From Dromaius novaehollandiae (taxonomy: Eukaryota; Chordata; Aves; Casuariiformes; Dromaiidae), in the NCBI RefSeq assembly GCF_036370855.1, contig NW_026991398.1, positions 1,550,001 to 1,614,000 on the forward strand: a stretch of DNA of 64,000 nucleotides, written 5' to 3'. How positions within the stretch are numbered: the first letter of the stretch is position 1; every line of letters starts with the position of its first letter. A program made the position numbers and the translations under genes. The notes beneath the pieces are model-generated. The model ran no database searches and had not been told where the DNA came from. It was given only the letters and a program-made list of their open reading frames with translations. Below are positions 45,601 to 58,079 of the stretch, one piece after another.

Positions 45601-47859
45601 TCCAGTGAGTGTCCCAATGTGGCCTCGGTCCCCGTGTTGAGGTGGATCTTCTTGCGTTGGCTTGTGGCTCCTCAGGGTGCTGCCTGGTCCCTGGCAGGGT
45701 GTCCCCCAGCCTGGGGATGGCACTGCTGTGCCCACCTGGTCCCAAGGCTGGACCATGCAGTGTCCGTCTCCCTCCATCCTAGGACAGCCGCTGGTGTCCC
45801 CAGCCCCATGGGGCATGGTGGAGCCACCACGGCCTCCAAAGGCCTCTCGTGTGGGGCTGAGTGCTGTGTCCTGCAGGCCCCTGGTGTACACGGTGTCCCT
45901 GCTGCTCCCTGCCGCCTTCCTCATCTGCCTCTTCTTCACCCTGAAAACTCACTTGCACATCTACAACATCCACATCAGCAACTGCCACAGTGAGTGCCGG
46001 CCCGTCTCGGCTTGGCAAGTCCCCCACTCCCCTTCGCACCCCGGGAGGCCCACGCGGGCTTTCTGACCACCTCCCTGCTCCTTTCCCCCAGTGCCTGGCC
46101 ACCACCACAGTGCAGTGGTCCACTGGTCTCGGTGGAGGGTGCTGATCATCCTCCTGCTGTCCACGCTCTGCATGTCGGCCTGCACTGACGTGGCCACGGA
46201 GCACATCAGCCCCATCCTCACCAACTCCACCACCTCCCAGGTGAGTGTGGTGGGGCCAAGACCTGCCCTCTGGGGCCAGGAAGCCACCCCGGCCATGGGC
46301 GACCTTGCCCAGCAGGGACGGGATGCTGAGAGCTGATCCTCGGTGGGAGGAGATGCTCTGCACGCAGGCGGCATGCAGCCAGGATGGGGCTTTATGCATG
46401 CACTGATGCCTCCGTTTTCCTGGGAGTACTTCATCGGGGTCACTGTGCTGGCCATGGTGCCCGAGCTGCCTGAAATCGTCAACGGCATCCAGTTCGCTCT
46501 GCAGAACAACCCAAGCTTGAGGTGAGGTGACCCAGATGGGCCAGCGCCTGATGCTGTCCTCAGGGTGGTCCCCCTGCCCCGGTGTGCAACAATGGGGCCG
46601 AATTTTCCTTTGCTCGGCTCCAGCCTGCAGCAGTGACGAGGCAGTGGCCTTGGTACTTGGCCATGACTGGACTGAAAATCATTGGAAAATGGGGCCAGAA
46701 GCAGGTTCTGCTCCTCTGGTCCTCAAAGGCAGCCTTGTCCACACCCTGAGCTGAGCTGTCCAAGCTGGACTGGCATTGCAGGTGGTACAAACTGCTGCTT
46801 AACCCAGCTGTGAAACAGCTGCAACACAGTGAAATCTAAGATGCTCCAGTGGGACAATGTCCCCCATCTCCTGCGGGGCGCCCCAAGGGCTGCCGGGGCT
46901 CTGACCTCGCCCCTGGGTGAGATCCTTGGTGCTCCTGTGGCTGGAGATCTAGCACTTGGTGTCTGTGACCCCTCTGCTCCTCCCCAGCATCGAGATCGGG
47001 AACTGTATTGCTGTCCAGGTGTGCATGCTGCAGATACCCATCCTGGTGCTCTTCACCATCTTCTACGTAAGTGGTGCCCAGGAGAGCCCTGGGTGAGGGA
47101 CACACCACGCGCACGTGCTTGCCCAGGCACAGCAAGGGCACAGCCGCTGTCCCCATCATCTCTGCTGCTGGCTCAGCACCCTCTGCCCAGCACAGCCACT
47201 TGCAGGGGGAAGCGGGATCAGACATCTCCTCCCTGGGCTGATGCTGCTCCCACACTGAGGGACATGTTGTGGTGGGGGGGCTTGGGGGGGGGGGGTGACA
47301 TGCAAGTCAGTGGTCAGGCATGAACACAGCTTTTCTCTGCCTCACAGCCCACCAGCTTCACATTGGTCTTCAGTGACCTGCACGTCTATGCCAGCATGTT
47401 CAGTGTGGTTCTCATGAACTACATCTTCATGGATGGCAAGTGTGACTACTTCCAAGGTAATGCTGTGGGGTGCCAGATGTACCCAGCTTCCCTGCAAGGA
47501 CCGGGGGCCTCCTGGAGGCAGCCCTGGGGTCACCCACTTGCTGTAGCTCCTGGCTGGTGGTGACTTCAGCCATTTCTGGGGTCTTGATGACAATCTAGGT
47601 GGTGCTGGGCCAGGGCTGGAGCTGCCACCCTGCAACCAAATACAAGAGCAGGGCTTGGCTTGTGGTGGGAAAAGGGAGCAGCTCCCAAGGGGGAAATCAC
47701 TGCTATTCCCTCTTAAGGGCTTAAATGCAACCTCCCTTCCTGCTCCAGCAAATAACCCCCTTCCAAACTGGTCTTTCTGCCCTAGGCACTGTGCTGGTGA
47801 TGGTCTACCTCATCCTCTTGGCTGTGTATTTCTTTGCACCTTCACCCTGTAGCTGCTGA
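42691..47859 (+). CDS. cax1: Type II CAX cation/H+ exchanger with YccF-like segments; two in-frame TAGs
   Basis: CAX proteins exchange Ca2+ or monovalent cations for protons across organelle membranes. Exons: 42691-42848, 42932-43047, 43268-43376, 43592-43708, 43823-43962 (donor uncertain), 44108-44293, 44383-44485, 44600-44741, 44819-45002, 45073-45172, 45256-45374, 45567-45604, 45877-45989, 46092-46240, 46427-46521, 46988-47066, 47348-47456, 47786-47859: about 710 codons, all in frame. Order: Cys-rich N-terminus (CSLCDCRC), YccF-like segment (LLLFG-x-WLALLYLL, later APYGRLCWDL), a second (WLCLG-x-PVLALAH), antiporter repeat 1 (FGSITELTFYI), a Cys-rich loop (CGECHDV to GTFCYSH), repeat 2 (VPELPEIVNGIQFAL, EIGNCIAVQVCMLQIP). 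The tail (DLHVYASMFSVVLMNYIFMD) recalls fungal VNX1. TAGs at 43639-43641 and 44144-44146 replace the residue after glycine in each YccF-like motif. The ATG was not found. Either newly dead, mis-assembled or recoded. Confidence 0.85.
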
Positions 47860-49900
47860 GGCCTGGACTCTGCTTTCTCCAGCCCTCCTGCTAGGTCGGC
47901 GCCTCGCAGGGCGCATCTCGTGTCTCAAGGACTTGGCTGGGCTGGCTCCAGTCTGGAAGCGTTGCTTGCGACAAGTCTGCCGCTGTTGTCTCCCCCAGCT
48001 CTCGCGGTGGGGTGCAACGAGAACGTCCGTGCTGGGAGAGGTGGTGGCAGCAGGAGCACTCCTGAACCAAGAAGGAGCCTTAATGCCAGAGCACTTCACA
48101 GACGTATTTCCAGCACACGTGTGCAGATGGAAGGAAAATGGTCCTTAGTGGAGGGGCTTGAAGGAGGCTTCTGTGTGGACTCGAGGACAGACCCTTCCCT
48201 GGAGAAGTGTTGCACTGGGAGAAGGTGCCAGAGAAGAGTTTCTTGCCCTTCCAAGCTGGGGGTGATCCCTGCTTCCCCAGAGCCTGAACCCAGGCCTGGA
48301 GAGGACTCTGTCCCACAGGATCACACGAGGCTTTTGGATGGTACTTGAAACACACCAAAAGTTTTCTTGCAGCTGTTTTGTCGTTAAAGCAGTTTTGTAC
48401 AAACTGGAAATAAGCTCACTTCTCCTTGTACGAGCCTTCGGTAGCCAGCTCCCCCTCTGTGCCTGTGCCACCAGCCCTGCTGAGGGTTGTGGCAGGACCA
48501 CACTAGGTAAGAAGCTCTCCAAAGCCCTCAGCACGGAGCAGGGCTGGCTGCTCTGAGCCAGTGAGGCTGGGGTGGGAGGCCCCTGGGTGCCCAGCAGCAA
48601 GGTTAGTGGTGGTCTTGGTGGTGGGACAGCCATTTGGTGCCCACCAAGGCTGGCTTGCAGAGCAGGAGGTGGGCAGCAGTGGTGGCTTGGTTGGAGTAAT
48701 GTCCCTGGGAGCAGAGCAGGGTGGTGGAGGATCCTGAAACCTGCAGTGCAGAAACGACTTGCTTCAGATGGGACAAAGGCTGTGCCCAGTCCAGCCTCAG
48801 TCACACTTCTAGGGGACAAGAGAGGGCCCTTCTTGCAGCAATGGGATGATGGGGGTAGGGAGAAAGAGGCCCTGGGCTCTGCTGAGACTGCAGCACTTCT
48901 CTTCTACAGTGAGGTGGGGATTTGGGGCAGTTTCCTGACTCTGTGCTGCTCCAAGTGTCACCTGAGCTGAAGAAGCTACTGAAGGAGGAGTCTTCATCAC
49001 GGTGAGTTACCCAGTGGCGCATGTCCCAAGTGTGGCGAGATCCCCAGCTTTGGAGCAGACATGGGGCACGTGTGCAGCAGGACCTGCTCCCTGCTCTGGT
49101 GGAGCAAGAGATTCCCCAGGCAGAAATTCGCCTGAGTGAAGAGTGTGATTAGGATGTAGGACGAGCTGCTCCTTGTGCCATGACCATGCTCATCTCACCA
49201 GTGAGAGCTGTTACGGTGGAGACGTACCACTGCTGTGCCAGTACCACAGTAAGCAGAGCCAAGGGCAGGGTGGCTGCAGGCTCGAGCCTGCCCTGTTGCT
49301 GCCCGGGCCCCAGCGGAGGTGGGCTGGAGGGAAGGCCAGGCTGCAGGGGCAGCCGGAGTTGTGAATCCGCTTGTCCTCCCTGCCTGGAGCTTGGAGGTGG
49401 GGTGGAGAGAGCAGAGATGTGTCACTTCAGTCTTCCTTTGGCTGGGCAAGCTGTGACTTGCATGTGGTTACATGTGCTATTACTGTGACCTTATGGTGAC
49501 TTGGGCCCTCCATGCCTGGCCTCTTCGGTCTACTTAACCTGGCAGCCTTTGACTCATGCCAAAGGCACCCGGAATGTCCCCACAGTCCCCGGTTAAGTGG
49601 GCACCCAGCATGGGTGCCTGGCAAAGCTGGCTGAGAGGAGATGCTGAAAGGCAAGCTGCTGTGACCTAGCCTGGGGGCTGGCCAGCGGCAGGACAGGCTT
49701 TGCGGAAACTCATAGTCCTGCAGCACAGCAAAAATGGCCCTGAGATACCTCCCTCTCTGCTACGGTTCAGGCTCACCGGGGATGAAGCACAGCAGCTATC
49801 GGTCTCCTCTTCCTCTGCTGAGGGCTGGCAGAGAAGACATCTCTGAAAGTTGATACAAGGGCCAATGCCAGCAGCCAGGGCGAGGTTAGAGAACAGAGCA
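47860..49900. other. Downstream of CAX, no gene identified
   Basis: The first part should contain the CAX 3' UTR, but no strong AATAAA is seen close to the stop. Open frames of 100-220 codons on both strands are without recognisable domains and are compatible with the high GC content. Confidence 0.4.
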
Positions 49901-49913
49901 GGTGATTTGGATG

Positions 49914-49919
49914 GATTTA
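49914..49919 (-). terminator. Candidate polyadenylation signal on the minus strand
   Basis: On the minus strand the sequence reads CTGACCAATAAATCCATCC, a canonical AATAAA in a context like a transcript end. If real, an unrecognised minus-strand transcript lies to the right of this point. Confidence 0.35.
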
Positions 49920-52900
49920 TTGGTCAGAGCATTTAAAAACAAAAAGAAAAGCAAACAACACTGGACACACAAATACAGGCAAGTACAGCTCCTGCCCCTT
50001 CTCCCTCCCCAGCCTCCCAGCTCCATGGGGACCTACTTCATCACAAAAAGCAGGGAAGGAAACGATGCTCACACGTTGCAACATGCACCGTGGATGCCAA
50101 AAGGCCCCAAGGGACCAGGGAAACAGGACAAGACTTACTTTAGTTTGTAAGGCAGGTCCCTCTCCCACAGCTGGGGCAAGGGCAGCAGCTCATTCATGAG
50201 TAGACACACAGTCTTAGCAAGTTTTTTTTGACTCCCTCAAGTAGAGCAGCATTATGGACGATGCTGTTATCTTTAATACAGATGTTTGGGAACATTCCTG
50301 TGCAGGTAGCAAGAGTTGGAGATGGGGATCTCTTTCCACAAGATAGACTCGACAGCACAGGGCAGGAGATAACTTTTAATTAAAAAGAAGGAAAAGAAAA
50401 AGGGGAGGGGAGAGAAAAGAGACAGAGGAAGGTGATAGCAGCTACACAGGTTCTCCTGCAGCTCATCTGAGACTAAACAGGAAACCTCTGCCTTAGGCTG
50501 GACTGGTGCGAGGGAAAGCTAGGCTTTCCTTGGAAACAGAGCCAGCCTGTGTGCTTTAAGGAGGGAGCTGGCAGCACAGCGAGGAAGAGGAGGGGTAGGG
50601 CTAATGAGAGCAGAGCCAATCATGGGGCCAAGTTAGCAGCATTAACCAGCAAAATCCTCCTCTTTGGAAACTGGCCCTGCTCTGGCAAAGGTAGCAACAC
50701 TTTGCCTTTTAACACCCCCCCCCCCCCCCAAGGTGTCAGACTTGCTCCTAGAAAAGGAGAAACTAGTACTAGGTTCTAGAAGTAGTACTAGTTTTCTACA
50801 GTACTTTAGGAGCGCCCTGTTTGAAGATGATGGAGCCAGGCCTCCAGCAGCAGCAGTGGCAGCCAAAGCCAAGCAAAGCCTGGAGCAATGTATCCTCCTG
50901 CCAGCCGTGGCTGAGCGCGAGGCCCCTGTCTGTTTTGCCGTACTGTTCTCAGCCCCCGCTCCCGCGAGCCCATGGCAAAGCCGTGTAACGTGGAGCATGA
51001 TGCAGGGCTACAGCGCTGCCAACACTTGAAGCAAGCACCGTGGCTGTACTTCAGAAGTGAGCTATGAGCAGCTGATGGATGCACCGGCAGCTGCTGGGGG
51101 GGAACGGCCACGCTCCAGGCTCACAGCCCTCACTCCCCGTTAGAGCTCCAGGGAGCAGAAGAGGTTTGGACACTGGGGGATGGGCACCACATGACCGTGA
51201 GCTAGTGGTAAATTGGTACCTGCAGGGACTTCCCCAAGCCTGGTCCCCTCCCACCTCCGCCAAACTGAACATGCTGCACTTGAAGCGCTGAAGCCAGAAT
51301 TAAGCAGCAGTATGACAGACGTCAGGACAGAGGGAGGAAAGGGCCAGACCCCTGCCCTGGCCCCGCACTGACACCCCACCACCTTTCCTCTTCGCTTTGA
51401 TCCTGCCGCAACACAACAGCAGCAGGGCAGTTTCGGTTTATGCAAGGAAGGCAGTCTGAAGGAAGCTGCTTGATCAGAGATCCAGGATGAGATGGTTTTA
51501 ATATTGCCTTCAGGGGAGGAAAGAGCTCATCAATTTTAAGGTGGGGAAGTGCTTGAGCATCACAATTCACTGTAGTCACTGCACATCTGGGAGAAGTGGT
51601 TTTAAAGACCGACTATCTTCTGAAGAAATACTTTGTCTTTGGAAGTTTTCCTTATTTTGCCCATTTGAAAAGCTAATGACTGTGGCACTGCCACTTGAAA
51701 GGGTGCCTCTGAGCACTCCACTGTGGCAAGACCATTTCCTGGTTAGCTGTGTGGATGAAAAAAAGTCCCACATGACTTAAACTGCTCTCTGCGGCCTCCT
51801 GATGGATGTCAGCCCTGGATGTCCCGTGTCAGAGCTCAGGGCAGTGAGCAGTGCACAGCGTGCAGCACAGAGCCCTGAAGCAGCGAGGCCTGCAGCAGGA
51901 AGAGCTCAAGATCCTCTCTATAATTCACTGGATTGGAGGGGGGTTAATCGGATGGTTAAGTAAGGGCTAATTGGGGGATACTACTGCATTATAAGCAAAG
52001 AGTTTCTAGGGTCCTGCCACATGAGAAGAAAAGAGTGTCTGCACCAATTAGGTATATGGGCAGTATTCCCCACGTAGCCTTAGCTAATAGCAGAGAGAGG
52101 CAACTGCTATGTCTCCAGCCTAAAAAAACCTGTGGTTGGACAGATCCCAGGAGTGTTAGCTTCAAGAATCTCCAGCAAGGAACCCTTTCTGAAAGATGAC
52201 CTCTTGTACTCCAAATACTCTAAGATCCATATGTCTATATATTTCACAGTCTATGTGGCATATCTGGCTGGAGATCCTGGCAAGAGCTGAGGAAACTCAA
52301 GGCCTGAACCTCAGTGCACAGAAGGCAGCAGGCTACCAGCATCCCTGGCTCTGGCCACCAGGGCAGCCTGGGCCCTGCGAGCCAAGTCACCTCCTCACCT
52401 CCAAGGGCTCCCCAGCTCCCCAGCCTGGCGGCACTCCCCACGCACAGCACTGCTCTCTCCAGACACTTCCTCCTGTGACAAGCTCCAAGACACTGAGGCC
52501 ACCACCCCTCCCCAGCACAGAGCACCCCACCACTGTGACACGGTGCACCCCCACCCCTCACCTCACAGAGGGTTGCCAGCCAACACGTGCCTCTGCAGCA
52601 GGGACACACAGGGCACAGCACCACACATGGCAGCAGCCAGGGCACACCCAGGGACCCAAAACACACACAGACCAACTCTCCAGCCCTTCCATTCCCTTCC
52701 AGTCCTCCAAGGCCTTGCAACAGGCTCTTCCTCTCAACGGCTGGGCACAGCCCTGCGCCTGCTCACTTCCCACCTCCAGGAATCCAAGGACAGAGATATC
52801 CTTCAGATCTGGGAGAAAAATCTCAGAACCTTCCTGGCACTTTGATGTGGAAGAATTGATGCAGCACACCAACACTGGAAATCAGAGACTATTATTGTCA

Positions 52901-53139
52901 CTGCTCACACCAGCACTTCACTCATTTAGCAGCATAAAAATTCTAGCTGGACTCCCTCATCCACCGGCAGCAGGCTGTAAGCCTGTATGAAGCAAGAAGT
53001 GCATCTGCATTCACCAGTGAACGTCATCCATATTTTAAACATAGCAGTAATTCATGATGAGTCAGTGGAATAACATTTGGACAGATGGTGTGGAATATTA
53101 TTATCTACTTCTACCTCTATACTGCTGTAGAGCTCTGCA
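49920..53139. other. Unassigned intergenic region
   Basis: No exon with protein similarity was found on either strand. There is a 15-cytosine run near 50,726-50,740 and a short palindrome at 50,760-50,794. The 264-codon frame at 52,196-52,990 is proline-, serine- and threonine-rich without any domain I know. Confidence 0.35.
50760..50794. repeat. Near-perfect palindrome
   Basis: Arms AAACTAGTACT (50760-50770) and AGTACTAGTTT (50784-50794) are exact reverse complements, and the 13-base centre contains the palindrome TTCTAGAA. Confidence 0.8.
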
Positions 53140-53500
53140 GGTGTCAATCCCTTCTCCTGGCACACTTACCAAACCCAGAAGTGACCTCACCACCAACATC
53201 CAAGCCATGGGCCTTCTCCTGGCCTAGCAGCTGCTCAGATAGAAGTGACCTCACAAGTCCATTTCCCCAGCAGGTGCCTGCTGATGGCCTATGGGCTTCA
53301 GAGGCAGAAGTTTCCTTGAAATAACATCCCCAGCCATGAACACGCTGCTGCCCTACCAGGTACTCTGACCCAGGAGACCTCACCATCTGCTTCCACACCG
53401 ATCTGCCTGCTGCTGGCCTATCAGGGAGTCAGGAAGAAGCAACCTCATCACGAACAGCCAAGCCACGGGCCTCCTGCTGGCTTATCGGCTACTGACAAAG
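53140..53500. repeat. Degenerate tandem repeat
   Basis: A pattern recurs at roughly 60-70-base spacing: 'ctcctggc' or 'ctgctggcctatcag', then 'agaagtgacctcac' or 'agaagcaacctcatcac', then 'agccatgggcc' or 'agccacgggcc'. About four to five decayed units can be followed. It is not assigned to a known satellite. Confidence 0.5.
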
Positions 53501-56500
53501 AACTGATCTGACACTGGTGATTTTCTGGCATAGCTCTCGCAGACAGCTGTGACCTCCCAGCCCACACCCCAGCCACATGGGTATTGCTGCCTGCAGCTGC
53601 CCCTGCCTCCCCCAAGGCTCAGCCAGCTCCTGAATGGCCTCCCTGATTCACCCAGGGGCCTCACAGTGATCACAGTGCAGAAAAACACCCACTACGGACC
53701 AGTTACAGCCCCAAGAGAACATCAGCTCCTGCCTAGGTCGCACCTACACCTGGCCTGTGAAACTTAGCAATTGCAGAAAGGCCTGCAAGTAATTCTGGGC
53801 AACATCTCCTAACAGGAGGATTGCATGGGAGCAGCGACCATGGAGCTGGAGACAGCAGGGCCTCATGTCCCAGGCAGAGGGAGAAGCCTTCCTGCAACTC
53901 CCAAGTCTGGTTCCTGCCCCAGTGCTGAACACACCCAGCAAATCCTCCACACACCCAGGACAACAAGCACTCTCCTGGTTGGGGCCCTGACACTGAGACA
54001 TGGGGAAGGACTGCGGCCAGGGCATCTCAGCGGGGGAAACCAGCAGAGCTGGGATTCAGCAGCTCTGCAGCCCGGCCTGGGAGCAGGGCTAATGCCAACG
54101 GCCAGGGCAGCACTGGCCGCCCAGCAGCTGCCCAGGCCCTGCAGGAGCCCAGCAGCTCCCAGCACAGAGCTGCTCTGCAAACACCCTCCCGGCTGCTGCC
54201 AGGGCCACAGGGCTGCAGCCCAGCAAGAGGCATGGAGCAGCCGCAGCGGCTGGGGCCCGGCGGGACCAGCGGGGACAGCCTCTCTGCGAGCCCTGGAAAC
54301 GCCCTGTTCAGGACAAAAGGGAGCCTGGGGCAGGGCCCTGGCGAGGCCCCCAGCAGCCTGCTGCACTCCCATTGGCTGATGGAGCCATCAGTCAAGGCCA
54401 GCCCACCCTCCTCCCGTTGCTGGCGAATAGGAGGGCAGCACTGGGGCAATGCCATGGCAACACTGCAGCCCTGTGTGACCTGGCAGGCAGCCCCTCCCCT
54501 TCCCTCCCCTCCCTCTCCCCTCCCCCCCCCCCCCACCGCTGTGGGGCGCCATGTTGCGGGCAGCAGCCCCAGGGCTCGGCAGCCCTCGTGCTGCGCCCAG
54601 CAGGGCTGGGCCGTGGCCAGGCAGGGGCTGCTCTCTGCAGGGCTGGGCTGGGCCCCGGCGTGTCGCAGGGCTGAAGAGCCCCGGGGCCCCGGGGCAGCCA
54701 GGGCCAGAGCAGCTCTGGGGCTGCCAGTGCTGGGCAGCGGAAGTGTGGGGCTGGGAGGGTGCGGGGGAGATGGCCCTGCTGGGCTCCCCTCAGCACTGCC
54801 CCCCACGGCTCAGAGAAACAGGCTTGGGGTCAGCAGGGACTTGTGGGGTGGCGATGGCACCCCCACCTCTTCCCAAGCTGCTCCCCCAAACAGACTGTCT
54901 TTTGGGTGCAGAGGTCTGACCCCCATTTGCAGGAGGACAGGGGCTGTGGCCACCGGAGGACAACATCTCTGAGCCCAAAACATGCTCTGCTAAGTTGGAA
55001 GCATAAAAGGATGCAGGGGGAAGGGACAGAGGGTCTCCCAAACAAGTAGACGGCTTGCAGTTACTGGAAGGTGAAGGTTTCACTTCCCGTTTGGGCATTT
55101 CCAGCAGGGTCTTGAAAGCCCCACGGGAACTGCAGGACACCTCAGACTCCAGGACACAGGATCCCTTTCCTGCCAGAGCCAGATCGCAAAGGGGGACCCA
55201 CTCCCAGGGAGACATGGGCCTGGATTGCCGCCTGCCATGAGGGGATGGAGCCAGGCCCAAAGGAGCCTTGGGGCTTAGGGTAGACCCAGTCCCAGGCTCC
55301 AGGAGTCCTGGCTGCCATATTGTCCCCTGAGCAAGATAGGACCCTCAGGCAGGGCTCTCATGGCCACCCTCAGCACTGTGCAGCCACCTCCACAGCCCAG
55401 GACCACAGCCATTTTTGCAGTTAATGGTCTCTGTGTGACCCCTCAGCAAGGAGCTCCCAAAGCCCTTACCCTTGGTGGAGAGCCACAGGAGTATTGGGAA
55501 GCAGGGATTGCATTCTGGGCTGATGGTCTTGGTCCAACAGTCCTCCATCTCGCTTGTCCCCTTGCCCTCGGATTGCCTCTTTAGCCATGGAGGAGGGATG
55601 GTCTTCCCATCTTGTCACCCATTCTCTTCTCCAATGTGCCCCTTCTCCTCTGCCTGTTGGCAAGGGGCCCCAATATGGCCCTGCTGCCTCCTGTCCCCAC
55701 TCCTTGCCATGGAGCAGCTCCAAAGGGCAGCGGTGGGGAGCACATGAGCAGTGCCCAGCAGCTCCTAGGCCTGCAGGGAAGTGGGGGCACTACCGCGGCA
55801 CCAGGGAGACCTCCCTGTGATGCAGCACATCCCGCTGTGACCTCAGCTCGTGTCATCAGGGGGCTCCATAGGTCACCGCCATGGAGATGGCAGAGTCAGG
55901 GAGAGAGCAGACAGATTTCCCCTCATGTCCTGGAAAGCAGTCACTTCCCTTCACTCCAGGTATTTGCTGAAAACTTGCTGATAAATATGTTAGGAATTTC
56001 TCCAGATGGTTCAAAAGGCTGTGAAATATCTAAAAGAGGGGCCTGGAGAGGTCACTTCTGAATCCGTGCACTGTCAGGTCTCTGCACTGGGCAGACCTGT
56101 GTGGGAAGCTGGGGTTTGGGGGTTGGCTTGGGGTTTGGCGTTTTTTAAAGACAAGATCAAAGTCATGTGGGATGAAACAGCACAAAGTGTGGCCACAGGC
56201 TGAGATGCTTTGGTGAGCTTCAAAACTGATTTCTACTGTGGGTTGCTCTTTTTGTAGAAGCAGGATGTAGGACCATATGGGGAGAGGATGCAGCCTTCCT
56301 CCTTGAGGCACCAAAGCAGGCTCTTTGTTTCTAAAAGTCCTCAGCAAGGTTTCTCAGTCTGCGGTGCTTAAGGTAGAGATGATACACCAGAAAAGAGCAA
56401 ATGTGCCCTGAACACACATCATTCTGAGAGCTTTATTTGGGACCCTGGTCCCTGTCATGCTTCATAGCCATGGTTACTGGAGCGCCTGAACATGATGCTG

Positions 56501-56568
56501 CCCATTAAGAGGAAAGAAAAAGAAAATATTCAGCAATGGTAAAAATGTGTGAAGTTTTGAAAAGAGGA
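53501..56568. other. GC-rich intergenic region, nothing identified
   Basis: The stretch 54,000-54,900 is GC-rich, with a C-run at about 54,521-54,534 and several long open frames on both strands (up to 259 codons). None has a domain, a splice pattern or a start context that I could support. A CCAAT box (ATTGG at about 54,371) suggests a promoter, but no transcript can be proposed. Confidence 0.35.
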
Positions 56569-56591
56569 TTTTTTTTTTTTTTTTTTTTTTT
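56569..56591. repeat. Poly-T run
   Basis: Twenty-three thymines; no retroposon body was recognised beside it. Confidence 0.8.
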
Positions 56592-57684
56592 GTCAGTTAT
56601 CACATTGAGTTATTTTTGGAGAAGATTTCAGCTTATGACTAGATTCTCCTTTTGGGACTTGATTCATCTGACCACATAGAGAGGCTGCTGCTGCCTGAGA
56701 TGCCCTGGGATAGCTGTGTTCCCACGTGGTCCTGGAGATTTTGGAGGCGGCTCCTACGGGACCTTAGCTTGTCATTAGGAAAAGTATCTCAAAACACCTC
56801 AGTTGAGAAACCTATTTCCCTCCATTGACTCGAGAGGGAAGTCCCGACAGCTGGCTTAGACAGAGACGTCTGCACTGACAGGGTCTGGCATGGGGTGAGA
56901 TCAGCCTCCTCCCTGTTGTCCCCTAAAATGAAGTAGCACTTCACTGACTTCCTGCAGGGAATGGAAAGGGTGTGTGGCTAGATGTTTTAGGGCCTCCTTT
57001 CAGACATCACTTTAAGACTGGTATGCTGAGATTTGTGCAAATTTGGCCATCCAAAAATAGATGAAGCGGGTCCCCCTGCTTTCCTCATCAGTTGAGAGAG
57101 CCGGATGCCTGAGTGCCACATGCTCTGTGCAAAGAGTGAGGAGTGGCATGGACAGCCGTGGGCAGGGGGTGGTTTTCTGAGTACCAGGCTCAGTGTCAGA
57201 CAAAAAAAGATCTTGCTTAACGGTGCAGGCCTGATTATAGCAGAAATGTTTAGAAAATGACATTACAAATGAAACAAGCTATTGGAAAAAAGAGATTTAA
57301 AGCAATGTGTTGTTATACTTTCTAGTTTTTTTTGTTTGTGTGTGTGTGTGTGTGCTCTTCTTGTCTTTCTTGATTTGTTCTGTTGCAGTATACTAGTCTT
57401 CTGTGGCGATTACGCATTATCTTTTTGTCTGAGAAGGAAAGCAATTTTCAGAACTGGGGTGTGATGTAGTCACAGGGTCATGGATTTCAGGTGCCCTGCT
57501 CCCCTCTGCCCAGCCTCCCTCTGCAGCTCCCAGGGGCTCCGGTCTCCCGCAGGTCCCCTGTGAGAGCTGCCAGGCCCAGGCAGGTGCCTCAGACACACCG
57601 GGGCTTCTCCAAGGGCCACTGGGTGCTTGTGGTTGGACACCTGAGCTCTACCTGGAAAGGTGAAGAACTCTTCTCAACATTACC
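56592..57684. other. Unassigned stretch between two homopolymer runs
   Basis: No exon or mobile element was recognised. A short GT run lies at about 57,338-57,353. Confidence 0.35.
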
Positions 57685-57711
57685 AAAAAAAAAAAAAAAA
57701 AAAAAAAAAAA
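57685..57711. repeat. Poly-A run
   Basis: Twenty-seven adenines followed by GAGAGAGACAGAGA. It could be the tail of an unrecognised retroposed sequence, but no source transcript was identified. Confidence 0.8.
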
Positions 57712-58079
57712 GAGAGAGACAGAGACCATTTTCATCAGCTAAAAGGACTGAATAATTCTAATAAAATGTCTGTAATTTCCCATGATGACGTAATGGAAAT
57801 TTTGAGGAAGGTCATGAATCTGGGGGAAGAACTATTGATGTGCCCCTTGACTTGCATTACCACTGCTCCGTCTTTTATGCTGTGGCTTTAACCTCACTAA
57901 TGTTTCACCTATTTCCACATGCCTGATTAATTTGATCACTTCTAAAGTCAACTTTGCATCAGACGATCTGGGCATATGCACTTTCCATAGTTTCTTGCCT
58001 TTCAAACAGGACAGGATGCAGGGTATAGCCCTGCATACCCCACCTTTACCTGACTTCCCAGTAAAGCATGACCGTTCAT

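Noticed and set aside
52196-52990. 264-codon plus-strand frame
   Set aside because: Biased toward proline, serine and threonine, no domain, no splice context, and heavily overlapped by other frames on the opposite strand.
54027-54972. Overlapping frames of 246 and 259 codons on opposite strands
   Set aside because: GC-rich low-complexity sequence; neither has recognisable protein features.
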